The position numbers and the translations under genes are program-made. The notes beneath the pieces are model-generated. The model was not told the origin of the DNA and did no database searches. It saw nothing but the letters and a program-made list of their open reading frames with translations. This document shows positions 51,237 to 59,589 of a stretch of DNA of 64,000 nt, piece by piece (the stretch's first letter is position 1; each line of letters starts with the position of its first letter). The stretch comes from Oscillibacter sp. GTDB taxonomy: Bacteria; Bacillota; Clostridia; Oscillospirales; Oscillospiraceae. Location: positions 19,636 through 83,635 of the forward strand of contig JAFUNB010000001.1 in NCBI GenBank assembly GCA_017482345.1. The letters run 5' to 3'.

Positions 51237-53405
51237 ATGGATCCCATTATCATTCAAATTGCACAGGAACTGGACAAGCTGCCCCAGCATGTGGCCAACG
51301 TGGTGCAGCTGCTGGACGAGGGCAACACCATTCCCTTCATCGCCCGCTACCGCAAGGAGCTTCACGGCGCCATGGACGATACCGCTCTGCGCACCCTGGA
51401 GGAGCGGCTGCAGTATCTGCGGGGTCTGCAGGAGCGCCGGGAGGCTGTGAAAAAATCCATCGAGGAGCAGGGCAAGCTGACGGAAGAGCTGGCCGCCGCC
51501 ATCGACGCCGCCAAGACGCTGGCGGAGGTGGAGGACCTGTACCGCCCCTATAAGCAGAAGCGCCGCACCCGTGCCACCGCGGCAAGGGAAAAGGGCCTGG
51601 AGCCTCTGGCCCAGCTGCTGTTCGCCCAGGGACGGGATTGCCCCGATCCGGCGAAGGCCGCCATGGACTTCATCGATCCCGAGAAGGGAGTGGAGACCGT
51701 GGAGGACGCTCTGGCCGGCGCCAGCGACATCATCGCCGAGTCCATCAGTGACGATGCCGACCTGCGTAAGAAGCTCCGGGAGCTGCTGATGAAAAACGGC
51801 CTGCTCCGCAGCACTGCCGCTACGGAGGAGGACACCGTCTACCGCCTGTACTACGAGTTCTCCCAGTCCCTCTCCCGTCTGCAGGGCCACCAGGTGCTGG
51901 CCATCAACCGCGGTGAGAAGGAGGAGATGCTGAAGGTCTCCGTGGAGCTGGATCGGGATTTGGCTCTGCGCACCGTGCGCCGTGCCGTGGTGGTTCCCGG
52001 CAGCGCCGCCATGGAGTTCGTCAAGGTCGCGGCGGAGGACGCCTACGACCGACTGATCTTCCCCTCTCTGGAGCGGGAGGCCAGAAGCACCCTGACCGAC
52101 AGCGCCAACGAGGGCGCCATCGGCCAGTTTGCCCTGAACCTGAAGCCCCTGCTGATGCAGCCTCCCGTCAAGGGCAAGGTCACCATGGGTCTGGATCCCG
52201 GCTACCGCATGGGCTGCAAGGTGGCGGTGGTGGATGGCACCGGCAAGGTGCTGGACACCGCTGTGGTCTATCCCACATACGGCGAGCGCCAGAAAAAGGA
52301 GGCCATTGCCGCCCTGTCCAAGATGATCCGCAAGCACGGCGTGGAGCACATCGCCATCGGCAACGGCACCGCCAGCCGGGAGACGGAGCAGATGGCCGTG
52401 GAGCTGATCCGGCAGGAGAAGGCGGCAGGCGTGGTCGTCAGCTATATGATCGTTTCGGAGGCCGGCGCCTCCGTGTACTCCGCCAGCAAGCTGGCGGCGG
52501 AGGAGTTTCCGCAGTTTGACGTGAATCTGCGCTCCGCCGTGTCTATTGCCCGCCGGCTGCAGGATCCCCTGGCGGAGTTGGTGAAGATCGATCCCAAGGC
52601 CATCGGCGTGGGGCAGTATCAGCACGATATGCCCCAGAAGCGGTTGGACGAGACCCTCTCCGGCGTGGTGGAGGACTGTGTCAACGCCGTGGGCGTGGAT
52701 GTGAATACGGCCTCTCCGTCCCTGCTGCAGCGGGTGTCCGGCCTCAACGGAACCACCGCCAAGAACGTGGTGGCCTACCGGGAGGAGAACGGCGTGTTCA
52801 CCTCCCGTGCCCAGCTGAAGAAGGTGCCGAAGCTCGGCCCCAAGGCCTTCCAGCAGTGCGCCGGCTTCCTGCGTGTGCCGGAGAGCAAGAGCGTGCTGGA
52901 CAATACCGCCGTCCATCCCGAGTCCTATGACGCTGCCAAGCGGCTGCTGGAGCTGACGGGCCACACGCTGGCCGATGTGAAGGGCGGCAAGCTGGCGGAT
53001 CTGCCGGCACAGGTGCGGGCTTACGGCGAGGAAAAGGCGGCGGCGGAGTGCGGCGTGGGCGTGCCCACCCTGCGGGATGTGGTGGCGGAGCTGATGAAGC
53101 CCGGCCGCGACATCCGTGACGACCTGCCTCAGCCCATCCTGCGGACGGACGTGCTGGAGATGAAGGACTTGAAGCCCGGCATGGTACTGACCGGCACCGT
53201 CCGCAACGTCATCGACTTCGGCGCCTTCGTGGACATCGGCGTCCATCAGGACGGTCTGGTGCATATCTCTCAGGTGGCGGACAAGTTCATCAAGCACCCC
53301 AGCGAGGTGGTGTCTGTGGGCGACGTGGTGAAGGTGGTCGTGCTGGACGTGGACGAGAAGAAAAAGCGTATCAGCCTGTCCATGCGGCAGGCGCCCAAGA
53401 ACTGA
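51237..53405 (+). CDS. tex: Tex family RNA-binding transcriptional accessory protein
   Basis: A 722-residue Tex protein, an RNA-binding factor linked to RNA polymerase and stress survival. The N-terminal helical region starts MDPIIIQIAQELDKLPQHVANVVQLLDEGNTIPFIARYRKE, followed by LEDLYRPYKQKRRTRATAAREKGLEPLA-type sequence. The YqgF/RuvC-like domain is VTMGLDPGYRMGCKVAVVDGTGKVLDTAVVYP (about 316-347). Helix-hairpin-helix motifs follow near 490-560, and the C-terminal S1 domain is LKPGMVLTGTVRNVIDFGAFVDIGVHQDGLVHISQVADKF (about 640-680). A longer upstream frame exists but the ATG at 51237 follows GAAAGGA and matches the family start. Confidence 0.96.
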   Translation: MDPIIIQIAQELDKLPQHVANVVQLLDEGNTIPFIARYRKELHGAMDDTALRTLEERLQYLRGLQERREAVKKSIEEQGKLTEELAAAIDAAKTLAEVEDLYRPYKQKRRTRATAAREKGLEPLAQLLFAQGRDCPDPAKAAMDFIDPEKGVETVEDALAGASDIIAESISDDADLRKKLRELLMKNGLLRSTAATEEDTVYRLYYEFSQSLSRLQGHQVLAINRGEKEEMLKVSVELDRDLALRTVRRAVVVPGSAAMEFVKVAAEDAYDRLIFPSLEREARSTLTDSANEGAIGQFALNLKPLLMQPPVKGKVTMGLDPGYRMGCKVAVVDGTGKVLDTAVVYPTYGERQKKEAIAALSKMIRKHGVEHIAIGNGTASRETEQMAVELIRQEKAAGVVVSYMIVSEAGASVYSASKLAAEEFPQFDVNLRSAVSIARRLQDPLAELVKIDPKAIGVGQYQHDMPQKRLDETLSGVVEDCVNAVGVDVNTASPSLLQRVSGLNGTTAKNVVAYREENGVFTSRAQLKKVPKLGPKAFQQCAGFLRVPESKSVLDNTAVHPESYDAAKRLLELTGHTLADVKGGKLADLPAQVRAYGEEKAAAECGVGVPTLRDVVAELMKPGRDIRDDLPQPILRTDVLEMKDLKPGMVLTGTVRNVIDFGAFVDIGVHQDGLVHISQVADKFIKHPSEVVSVGDVVKVVVLDVDEKKKRISLSMRQAPKN

Positions 53406-53413
53406 GGCGGCCC

Positions 53414-53797
53414 ATGATCCTGACCATCGATGAGGTAAATGATATCCTCGACCGGCAGGCGGAATGTTTTCCGGAGGTGCTGTTTGACGAGCTGAACGGC
53501 GGCATCAACCTGCTGGAGGAGGCGGTGCCGGATCCGGAGTTTCCTGAGGGCGAGATGTATATTCTGGGCGAGTACTGCGATGACATGCTGGGCCGATACA
53601 TCAACCTGTATTACGGCTCCTTTGCCGCGCTGGCGGAGCAGGAGGATTGGGATATGGAGATCTGGGAGAGCGAGCTGGGTATCACCCTCTCCCATGAGCT
53701 GACTCACCATATGGAGGCCCGGGGCGGACTCCACGCCCTGGACGACCGGGACGCGGAGGAGCTGGCTCGTTGGCGCAAAGAATTTAACAATGACTGA
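53414..53797 (+). CDS. Small zincin-like metallopeptidase family protein
   Basis: A 127-residue protein of the small PF06262-type metallopeptidase family. The site is ITLSHELTHHMEARGGLHALDDRDAEELARW (about 91-121): HExxH plus downstream His and Asp residues in a conserved 'HELxHHxE' setting. No signal peptide, so cytoplasmic. It starts 8 bases after tex, has GAGGCGG near the start, and is probably co-transcribed; neither partner explains the other. The proteolytic activity of this family has not been clearly demonstrated. Confidence 0.82.
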   Translation: MILTIDEVNDILDRQAECFPEVLFDELNGGINLLEEAVPDPEFPEGEMYILGEYCDDMLGRYINLYYGSFAALAEQEDWDMEIWESELGITLSHELTHHMEARGGLHALDDRDAEELARWRKEFNND

Positions 53798-53803
53798 AAA
53801 AGG

Positions 53804-53840
53804 GAGGCTTTCCGGTGACTTAACCGGAAAGCCTCTTTTT
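53804..53840 (+). terminator. Terminator of the tex operon
   Basis: GAGGCTTTCCGGT and ACCGGAAAGCCTC form a 13-bp stem with a 6-base loop, followed by TTTTT. Confidence 0.92.
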
Positions 53841-53902
53841 GCCGTCAGAAGAATGTTGTGGGGGAAGTAAATTTTTTCATTGACGGTATGCGAAAAAAGA
53901 AT

Positions 53903-53931
53903 TTGACGCTTTAAAGCTTTAGTGCTATAAA
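53903..53931 (+). promoter_or_regulatory. Promoter of the YkvI-like T-box transcript
   Basis: TTGACG (53903-53908), 17-base spacer, TATAAA (53926-53931), also an extended -10 (TGCTATAAA). Predicted start near 53938. Confidence 0.65.
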
Positions 53932-53937
53932 ATATTT

Positions 53938-54218
53938 CATCACAAACGCAAGGACGCAGAGTAGTAAGCAGAGATGCCCTTTCAGAGAAGTGTCGGTTGG
54001 TGCGAGACACAGAGGTGACAGAACTGCTGAACTGGCTGCAGAGCGGCTGTGCCGAACGGACAGTAGGTGCAGACGGGTGTTCCCGTTACAGAGCAGGGAT
54101 ATGTTGGTATCCCGCAGAGTGATCCTCGGATGAGGATAAAGAAGAGTGGTACCGCGGAGGATGTTTCACCTTTCGTCTCTTCTGCCCTGAACGGCAGGAG
54201 CGATGAAAGGTTTTTTTG
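53938..54218 (+). ncRNA. T-box leader of the YkvI-like transporter gene
   Basis: Stem I shows GCAGAGTAGTAAGCAG on its 5' side (with an AGTA loop E element), the distal CAGAGAAGTGTCGGTTGGTGCGAGACAC, and CTGCTGAACTGGCTGC on the 3' side. The T-box is GAGTGGTACCGCGG (54145-54158). The terminator arms CACCTTTC ... GATGAAAGG (about 54167-54210) run into seven T residues. In the specifier loop GAACTGG, reading CUG (Leu) is followed by a purine as expected; UGG (Trp) is the alternative reading. Confidence 0.9.
54167..54218 (+). terminator. T-box-controlled terminator before the YkvI-like gene
   Basis: CACCTTTCGTC pairs with GATGAAAGGT (inner stem CTGCC/GGCAG), followed by TTTTTTT (54211-54217). Confidence 0.85.
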
Positions 54219-54261
54219 TTGCTTCCTGACCCAACAAAATTTGTCACAGGAGGACAACCGT

Positions 54262-55434
54262 ATGAATCAGAAAACAGTATCCAAAATCCCCTTTGCGCTG
54301 GCCTTTTCCGTGGGCTCCGTGCTCTTTTCCTCCCATGCGGGCGGCGGCTTTGCCACTGGCAATCAGGCCAACACCTACTATGTGGGTCTTGGCTGGATGG
54401 GCCCTGTGGCCGCTGTCATTTCCATGCTGCTGCTGACGTTGACCATGCGTCAGGCTATGGTGATGTATAATTCCCGGAACCTGACCTCTACCCGCCAGCT
54501 GTTTGAGACCCTGTTCCATCCCTTCGACAAGATCGAATGGGCCTTTGAGGTGTTTTTCTACATTATGGTCCTGATGGCCATTGCCGCGGCCATCTCCGGT
54601 GCCGCATCCGCACTGAACAGCTATTTTGGCGTCAATTATTATCTCGGCATCGGCGTTGTCGGTGTGATTGTCATGCTGCTGACCATTTTTGGCGCCGATC
54701 TGGTCCGTGCTGCCTCCACCTACATGGGCATCGGTATCCTGATCACTGCCATCGCCATCTATGCCATCGGTATCGTTAAAAGTGAAACCTCTGTGGTTTC
54801 CGTAATCAGTGCCAACTTTGCCGAGGCCGGGTTTGCCAATGTTCCCAAGGCGCTGTCCAATGCCTTTGTCTATGCTGGATTCCAGTGTGTGACGCTTCCC
54901 ACGCTGGTCGCCTGCGGCACACCGCTGCGGAACCGCAGAAGCTGTGCTGCCTCCATGTGGATGTCCTTTGCCATGAATGCTGTGGCGCTGACACTCTCTG
55001 TGCTCATGCTTATGAGCTGGCAGAATGTCTATACCTCCGTTGAAGGCGGCACCACCATCCCCACCCTGACCAGCTGTACCCGTATGGGCATGACCTGGCT
55101 GACGGTAGCCTATGGCATCTGCCTGCTGCTCTGTCTGATTTCCACCGGTGTCACCATTACCTTTGGCTTTGTGTCCCGGTTTGAACATGCTCCGATTTAC
55201 CGCGGCATCGCCTCCGCTGCCAAGAGAAACGCCATCAGCGCCATCTTCATTATTGCGCTGTCCATGGGTATCTCTCTGGCCGGCCTCACCAACATTATCA
55301 AGTACGGCTATGGCTACTGCGGCTATCTGGGCATTGCTGTAGTGGTGGTTCCCTTCCTGACGGTTGGCGTTTATAAGAACCGCCAGTATATGAAAGCCCA
55401 TGGCGAGGAGTTCGCCGACGGCAAGCAGTCTTGA
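54262..55434 (+). CDS. YkvI-like amino acid transporter (LeuT-fold superfamily)
   Basis: A 390-residue membrane protein with about 10-11 helices. The first helix is broken by SVLFSSHAGGGFATGNQANTYYVGLGWMGP, the glycine-rich unwound segment typical of YkvI and other LeuT-fold carriers. The later FVYAGFQCVTLPTLVACG matches the second unwound region. YkvI proteins are usually annotated as branched-chain or uncharacterised amino acid carriers. The T-box leader shows that expression depends on an uncharged tRNA (Leu or Trp by the specifier), so the cargo is probably that amino acid. AGGAGG lies 8 bases before the ATG. It is followed closely by an alcohol dehydrogenase gene. Confidence 0.85.
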   Translation: MNQKTVSKIPFALAFSVGSVLFSSHAGGGFATGNQANTYYVGLGWMGPVAAVISMLLLTLTMRQAMVMYNSRNLTSTRQLFETLFHPFDKIEWAFEVFFYIMVLMAIAAAISGAASALNSYFGVNYYLGIGVVGVIVMLLTIFGADLVRAASTYMGIGILITAIAIYAIGIVKSETSVVSVISANFAEAGFANVPKALSNAFVYAGFQCVTLPTLVACGTPLRNRRSCAASMWMSFAMNAVALTLSVLMLMSWQNVYTSVEGGTTIPTLTSCTRMGMTWLTVAYGICLLLCLISTGVTITFGFVSRFEHAPIYRGIASAAKRNAISAIFIIALSMGISLAGLTNIIKYGYGYCGYLGIAVVVVPFLTVGVYKNRQYMKAHGEEFADGKQS

Positions 55435-55454
55435 GCGAAAGAGAGGATGCAGGT

Positions 55455-56531
55455 ATGAAAAAGACATTATTTCCCGGTTATACCATCGGACCGGATGCAT
55501 ATGAGGATATTGCCGCCGTCTGCACGCCCTATGGACGAAAAGTGGCTATTATCGGAGGAGAACGGGCGCTGGCTGCGGCGAAGCGTGAAATTTTGAAAGC
55601 TGTGGAAGACAGTGAGCTGGAAGTGATCGGTGTGTTCTGGTATGGCGGTGAGGCCAGCCGTGAGAACATCGACCGCTTGCGCCCGCAGGTGGAAGCGGCA
55701 GATATGATTTTCGCGGTTGGCGGCGGCAAGGCCATCGACACCGGTAAAGTGCTGGCGCAGACCACGAACCGTCCCTTCTTCACTTTCCCAACCATCGCCT
55801 CCACCTGCGCGTCCTGCACCAGCCTGGGTATTATTTATCATCCGGACGGCAGCCTTCGGGAATACTCGTTCTCCAAGACCCCGCCCAACCATATTTTTAT
55901 CAACACCCGTATCATTGCGGAGGCGCCGGATATCTACCTGTGGGCCGGTATGGGTGACACCATGGCCAAACATTATGAGTGTACCATCTCCTCCCGCGAC
56001 CATGTGCCTGCCCACACGGACGCCATGGGCATCGCCCTGAGTCCGATGTGCGCGGCGCCGATCATGCGCTGGGGCAAACAGGCGCTGGAGGACTGCCGGG
56101 CAAATCGCGTCACGATGGAGCTGGAGGAAGTGATTTTGGGCATTATCATTTCCACGGGATTTGTCTCCAACTTCGTGCAGGTGGATTATACGACCGGCAT
56201 GGCCCACGCTCTTTATAACGGCTTTACCGTTCTGCCCAGCACGGAACACAACCATCACCTCCACGGCGAGGTGGTATCCTATGGTATTTTGGTGATGCTG
56301 ACCATTGATAAACAGTATGAGGCAAGAGACCGTCTCTATCAGTTCAGCCGTTCGATCGGGCTGCCCACCTGTTTGGCGGATATTCATGCCGAGCCGGAGG
56401 ATCTGGATGCTGTTACCGACAAGGCGCTGGCGGGCATCGATGTACGCGTTTGGCCGTATCCGGTCACCAAGCAGATGCTCATCGACGGTGTCATGGAACT
56501 GGAAGCCTATCATCAGGCAGCAAACAATTGA
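55455..56531 (+). CDS. Iron-containing alcohol dehydrogenase family protein (glycerol dehydrogenase-like)
   Basis: A 358-residue group III dehydrogenase of the GldA-like branch. The NAD fold has the GGG motif FAVGGGKAIDTGKVLAQ (about 93-109); FTFPTIASTCASCTSLGIIYHPDGS follows, with TSLG in place of the common TDAP; metal ligands are expected at the Asp of the TMAKHYE region (about 175) and the His residues of STEHNHHLHGEVVSYG (about 258-273, HxxxHG). It is encoded 20 bases after the YkvI-like gene and ends at a strong terminator, so it shares the T-box control. The substrate (a polyol, a hydroxy acid or an aldehyde) is unknown. Confidence 0.88.
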   Translation: MKKTLFPGYTIGPDAYEDIAAVCTPYGRKVAIIGGERALAAAKREILKAVEDSELEVIGVFWYGGEASRENIDRLRPQVEAADMIFAVGGGKAIDTGKVLAQTTNRPFFTFPTIASTCASCTSLGIIYHPDGSLREYSFSKTPPNHIFINTRIIAEAPDIYLWAGMGDTMAKHYECTISSRDHVPAHTDAMGIALSPMCAAPIMRWGKQALEDCRANRVTMELEEVILGIIISTGFVSNFVQVDYTTGMAHALYNGFTVLPSTEHNHHLHGEVVSYGILVMLTIDKQYEARDRLYQFSRSIGLPTCLADIHAEPEDLDAVTDKALAGIDVRVWPYPVTKQMLIDGVMELEAYHQAANN

Positions 56532-56543
56532 GATATGATTCAG

Positions 56544-56576
56544 AAAAAGCGCTCACATGAAAGTGAGCGCTTTTTT
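56544..56576 (+). terminator. Terminator of the YkvI-like/alcohol dehydrogenase operon
   Basis: AAAAAGCGCTCAC and GTGAGCGCTTTTTT flank a 6-base loop. Confidence 0.92.
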
Positions 56577-56593
56577 GTTCTGGTAAGCGTCGA

Positions 56594-56633
56594 TAAAAAC
56601 AGTCTCCCACGATCTGTTTGGATCGTGGGAGAC
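56594..56633 (-). terminator. Terminator of the ATP-grasp/esterase operon
   Basis: GTCTCCCACGATC and GATCGTGGGAGAC form a perfect 13-bp stem; on the minus strand TGTTTTTAT follows. Confidence 0.9.
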
Positions 56634-56646
56634 AACGTTATTGTGA

Positions 56647-57840
56647 TCAATGGCAGCGGCCGGTGTCCTCGTAGAACTTATCCATTTCCTCGCGGGTGGA
56701 GAAGTTGGCCACATACATCTGGTTGCCCATGGCGCCGGAGAGAGCGTCGGGAATGCGCTCCACCATCTTCATCTGAGCGCCGTACTGGTTCATGATATCC
56801 TCGTGACTCATGACGAAGTTCTTGCCGTCACGGCGACCCATGAAGGCGCAGTAGTTGTGCTCGCCCTGGGGGATCTGGGTGCTGTCATAGGCGATCATGT
56901 CAGCCCAGATCTTATAGACGTTGGTGCTGTGGGCGAAGTTGATCATGTCGGGAGTGAAACCGCCGCAGGGGCGCATGTTGACCTCCAGCGCCATGATGTC
57001 GCCCTTCTTGCCCAGACCCTCGTGGTCCTCGTTGAGGCGGAAGAACTCGAAGTGGACAAAGCGGCTCTTGACGTCAAAGCTCTTGACGGTGGCGCGGCCG
57101 GCGGCGCGGGTGTCCTCGGGCAGCTCCTTGTGAATGAAATACAGGGAGTTGTCCAGCTCGTTGACCACTTCCATCAGGTTGGACAGGGTAACGTTGCCGG
57201 TTTCGAAGATGGGCTCGCCGTTGGAGTCGATGATGGCGTCATAGGAGTTGACCTGTGCGTTGATGAACTCCTCCATGATGTAGGGGACTTCCTTGGGATA
57301 ATCCTCGATGAAGGCCACCAGGTCCTCGTCGCACTTGAGCTTGTAGGTGCCGGCGGCGCCCACGCCGTTGTCCGGCTTGACCACTACGGGATAGCCCACG
57401 ACCTCCAGGAACTTGCGGCAGCCCTCCAGATCGTCCACCAGATGATAGCGGGCGACGGGGATACCGGCCTGGATGTAGAATTCCTTCATCTTGGACTTGT
57501 ACTTGATGCGCTCCATGTAGTCGTGCTGGAAACCGCTGGTGATGTGGAAGTCCGTACGCAGGCGGGCGTCCTGCATCAGCCAGTACTCGTTGTTGGACTC
57601 CAGCCAGTCGATGCGGCCATACTTGTGGATGAAGAAAGCCACGGCGCGGTACACCTCGTCGTAGTTCTCCAGACTGCCGACCTTATAGTACTCATTCAGG
57701 CTGGCCTTCAGATCGGCGCTCAGCTCGTCATAGGCCTGATCGCCGATACCCAGAACGTTCATACCGTTGTTTTTCAGCTCACGGCAGAACTGCCAGTAGT
57801 TGGTGGGGAAGTTGGGGGAGATGAAGATGAAATTTTTCAT
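56647..57840 (-). CDS. ATP-grasp domain-containing protein
   Basis: A 397-residue ATP-grasp ligase-like protein. An N-terminal Rossmann-like domain (FIFISPNFPTNYWQFCRELKNNGMNVLGIGD) is followed by the ATP-grasp core: RIKYKSKMKEFYIQAGIPVARY (about 110-132), VVGYPVVVKPDNGVGAAGTYKL (glycine-rich loop and Lys, about 147-168), YIMEEFINAQVNSYDAII (adenine hinge, about 187-204), and DIMALEVNMRPCGGFTPDMINF (metal-binding Glu-x-Asn, about 285-306). Such enzymes join a carboxylate to an amine or thiol via an acyl phosphate. It is the third gene of an operon with two alpha/beta-hydrolase esterases, suggesting a small peptide- or amide-type metabolite. The substrate is unknown. Confidence 0.88.
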   Translation of the reverse strand: MKNFIFISPNFPTNYWQFCRELKNNGMNVLGIGDQAYDELSADLKASLNEYYKVGSLENYDEVYRAVAFFIHKYGRIDWLESNNEYWLMQDARLRTDFHITSGFQHDYMERIKYKSKMKEFYIQAGIPVARYHLVDDLEGCRKFLEVVGYPVVVKPDNGVGAAGTYKLKCDEDLVAFIEDYPKEVPYIMEEFINAQVNSYDAIIDSNGEPIFETGNVTLSNLMEVVNELDNSLYFIHKELPEDTRAAGRATVKSFDVKSRFVHFEFFRLNEDHEGLGKKGDIMALEVNMRPCGGFTPDMINFAHSTNVYKIWADMIAYDSTQIPQGEHNYCAFMGRRDGKNFVMSHEDIMNQYGAQMKMVERIPDALSGAMGNQMYVANFSTREEMDKFYEDTGRCH

Positions 57841-57892
57841 GATGACAACGACTCTTTTCTCTAATCAATTTGCGCGGGGAAAGGGGCTGCGA

Positions 57893-58630
57893 TCAGTTTT
57901 CGCCCAGCAGTTTGGGGACAAAGTAAGCCACCTGCTTATGCCACCAGGGCCAGTCGTGGTTCACGTCATGGCCCCAGAAGTCCACCCAGATGTTGATGCC
58001 CTTGGCACGGAAGATCTCGTCCAGGCGGCGGGTGGATTCGGGCATTTCCCAGGCACCCAGGCCCACGCAGATGATGCCCTTGCCCTGGTTGTACTTATCG
58101 ATGTAGGGATGGCCGTCAGACATGTTGGCCATGTAGTGGACGGGGGAGTTCTCATAGACGACCTCGTCCATGTAGCTGCCGAAACCGTATTCGGAGGTGT
58201 AGATGCCGCTCAGCGCCAGGCAGCCGGAGAAGATGTCCGGGAAGCGCAGGAACAGGTTTGCGGCGTGGGTGGCGCCCAGACTGCAGCCGAAGGTCAGGAT
58301 GCCCTGCTGGCCGGCCACATAGTGGATCAGGGGGACCACTTCATCCACGATGTAGCGGATCCACTGCTCGTGGCGGCGGATACGGTGGTAGGGATCGCCG
58401 TTCTTGTCAGACCAGGTCTCCTTGTCCATGGTGTCGATGGCGAAAACCTGCACCTTGCCGGATTCGATCCAGGGGCTCCAGGTGTCCGTCATCTTGAAGG
58501 ATTCAAAATCGAAGAAACGGCCGTCCTGGCAGGGAATAAACAGAACGGGGCGGCCTGCGTGGCCATAGACTTTGCATTCCATATCACGGCCCAGGGCGTG
58601 ACTGTAATGCTTGAAATACTGTGTCTCCAT
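57893..58630 (-). CDS. Esterase family protein (alpha/beta hydrolase, EsteraseD-like)
   Basis: A 245-residue alpha/beta hydrolase of the esterase D-type family (PF00756). METQYFKHYSHALGRDMECKVYGHAGRPVLFIPCQDGRFFDFESFKM precedes the nucleophile elbow TFGCSLGATHAANLF (Ser of GCSLG near 117); the acid and base are expected near WEMPESTRR and in FWGHDVNHDWPWWHKQ (His near 226). No signal peptide, so cytoplasmic. ATG at 58630 follows AGGAGG at 8 bases; the GTG at 58639 is inside the ribosome binding region. It lies between the second esterase and the ATP-grasp gene. Confidence 0.87.
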   Translation of the reverse strand: METQYFKHYSHALGRDMECKVYGHAGRPVLFIPCQDGRFFDFESFKMTDTWSPWIESGKVQVFAIDTMDKETWSDKNGDPYHRIRRHEQWIRYIVDEVVPLIHYVAGQQGILTFGCSLGATHAANLFLRFPDIFSGCLALSGIYTSEYGFGSYMDEVVYENSPVHYMANMSDGHPYIDKYNQGKGIICVGLGAWEMPESTRRLDEIFRAKGINIWVDFWGHDVNHDWPWWHKQVAYFVPKLLGEN

Positions 58631-58664
58631 GGGAAACACCTCCTGTTGGTTTGTTGGTGTGTTG

Positions 58665-59432
58665 TCAATCCACTCCGTAGAGCAGTGTGTTCATGAAATA
58701 GGGGATCTGCTGTTCCCAGCTGGCCTCGCTGTGGTTGCCCCCAGGAACGATGCGGCAGTTGAGCATGACACCCCGGTCCAGGAGCTTTGCGGCCACACGG
58801 CCGAACTGGCGCTTCATGTTGCTGTGGTAGGGCATCTCCCGGGAGCCGTAATCCATATACAGCACTGTGTCGGGGCTGATGGAGGCACGGGACAGCATGT
58901 GATCCAGCTGGCCGGTCGCGAACCAGATGGAGGGGGACAGAGCCGCTGCACGGGAGAATACGTGATTGTACTCCATCAGGGCGTACAGGCTCATCAGTCC
59001 GCCCATGGAGCTGCCGGCGATGAAGGTGTGGCGCCGGTCGGGCAGGGTGGGGAAATGCTCATCAATGAACGGCTTGAAGCTGTTCACAAACCACTCCATG
59101 GTGATCTTTCCCCGGCCTTCGATGTGACCCAGCTTGGGATTGGTGAAGGTGAAGGGGGAATATTCGGAAAGGCGGCCGCCGTTGGGTGCGTGGTTGCACT
59201 CCACGGCGGCGATGATCAGAGGTGTTTTTGTGGCTTTCATATACTGTGCCATGCCCCAGCTCTTGCCGTAGGTAGCGTCGGAATCGAAGAATACATTGTG
59301 TCCGTCAAACATATACAGCACCGGATACCGGGCGTCGGGATTCCGGCGGAATTCATCCGGAACATAGACGTAGACACGGCGGCGGGTTTTACCGGTTAGT
59401 TCCGGGATGGCGATGGTCCATTTTTTGATCAT
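58665..59432 (-). CDS. Alpha/beta hydrolase esterase (Fes/EsteraseD-like)
   Basis: A 255-residue PF00756-type hydrolase. KTRRRVYVYVPDEFRRNPDARYPVLYMFDGHNVFFDSDATYGKSW (about 14-58) is the family N-terminus; the nucleophile elbow is FIAGSSMGGLMSLYAL (Ser of GSSMG near 143); the catalytic His is in VPGGNHSEASWEQQIP (near 233). This branch includes enterobactin esterase-like and glycan acyl-esterase proteins. No signal peptide. It is the first gene of the operon, downstream of a good promoter (59463-59491), and is related to, but not closely like, the next esterase. Confidence 0.88.
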   Translation of the reverse strand: MIKKWTIAIPELTGKTRRRVYVYVPDEFRRNPDARYPVLYMFDGHNVFFDSDATYGKSWGMAQYMKATKTPLIIAAVECNHAPNGGRLSEYSPFTFTNPKLGHIEGRGKITMEWFVNSFKPFIDEHFPTLPDRRHTFIAGSSMGGLMSLYALMEYNHVFSRAAALSPSIWFATGQLDHMLSRASISPDTVLYMDYGSREMPYHSNMKRQFGRVAAKLLDRGVMLNCRIVPGGNHSEASWEQQIPYFMNTLLYGVD

Positions 59433-59462
59433 ACGGGGGATCCTCTGTCAAAGTTAAAAATT

Positions 59463-59491
59463 AGTTTATCACAGCAAAGTGGCGAAGTCAA
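59463..59491 (-). promoter_or_regulatory. Promoter of the esterase/ATP-grasp operon
   Basis: TTGACT (59486-59491), 17-base spacer, TAAACT (59463-59468) on the minus strand. Confidence 0.65.
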
Positions 59492-59543
59492 CTGCCGCCT
59501 GTATATAACTGGAAAAACCGCAGGGAAATCGTTTGTATAAGCG

Positions 59544-59575
59544 AAAAAAGTCCGCCGGAGATTCGGCGGACTTTT
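59544..59575 (-). terminator. Terminator of the branching enzyme gene
   Basis: AAAAGTCCGCCG and CGGCGGACTTTT form a 12-bp stem with a 6-base loop; six U residues on the minus strand. Confidence 0.92.
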
Positions 59576-59589
59576 ACGCGAATCAGAAA

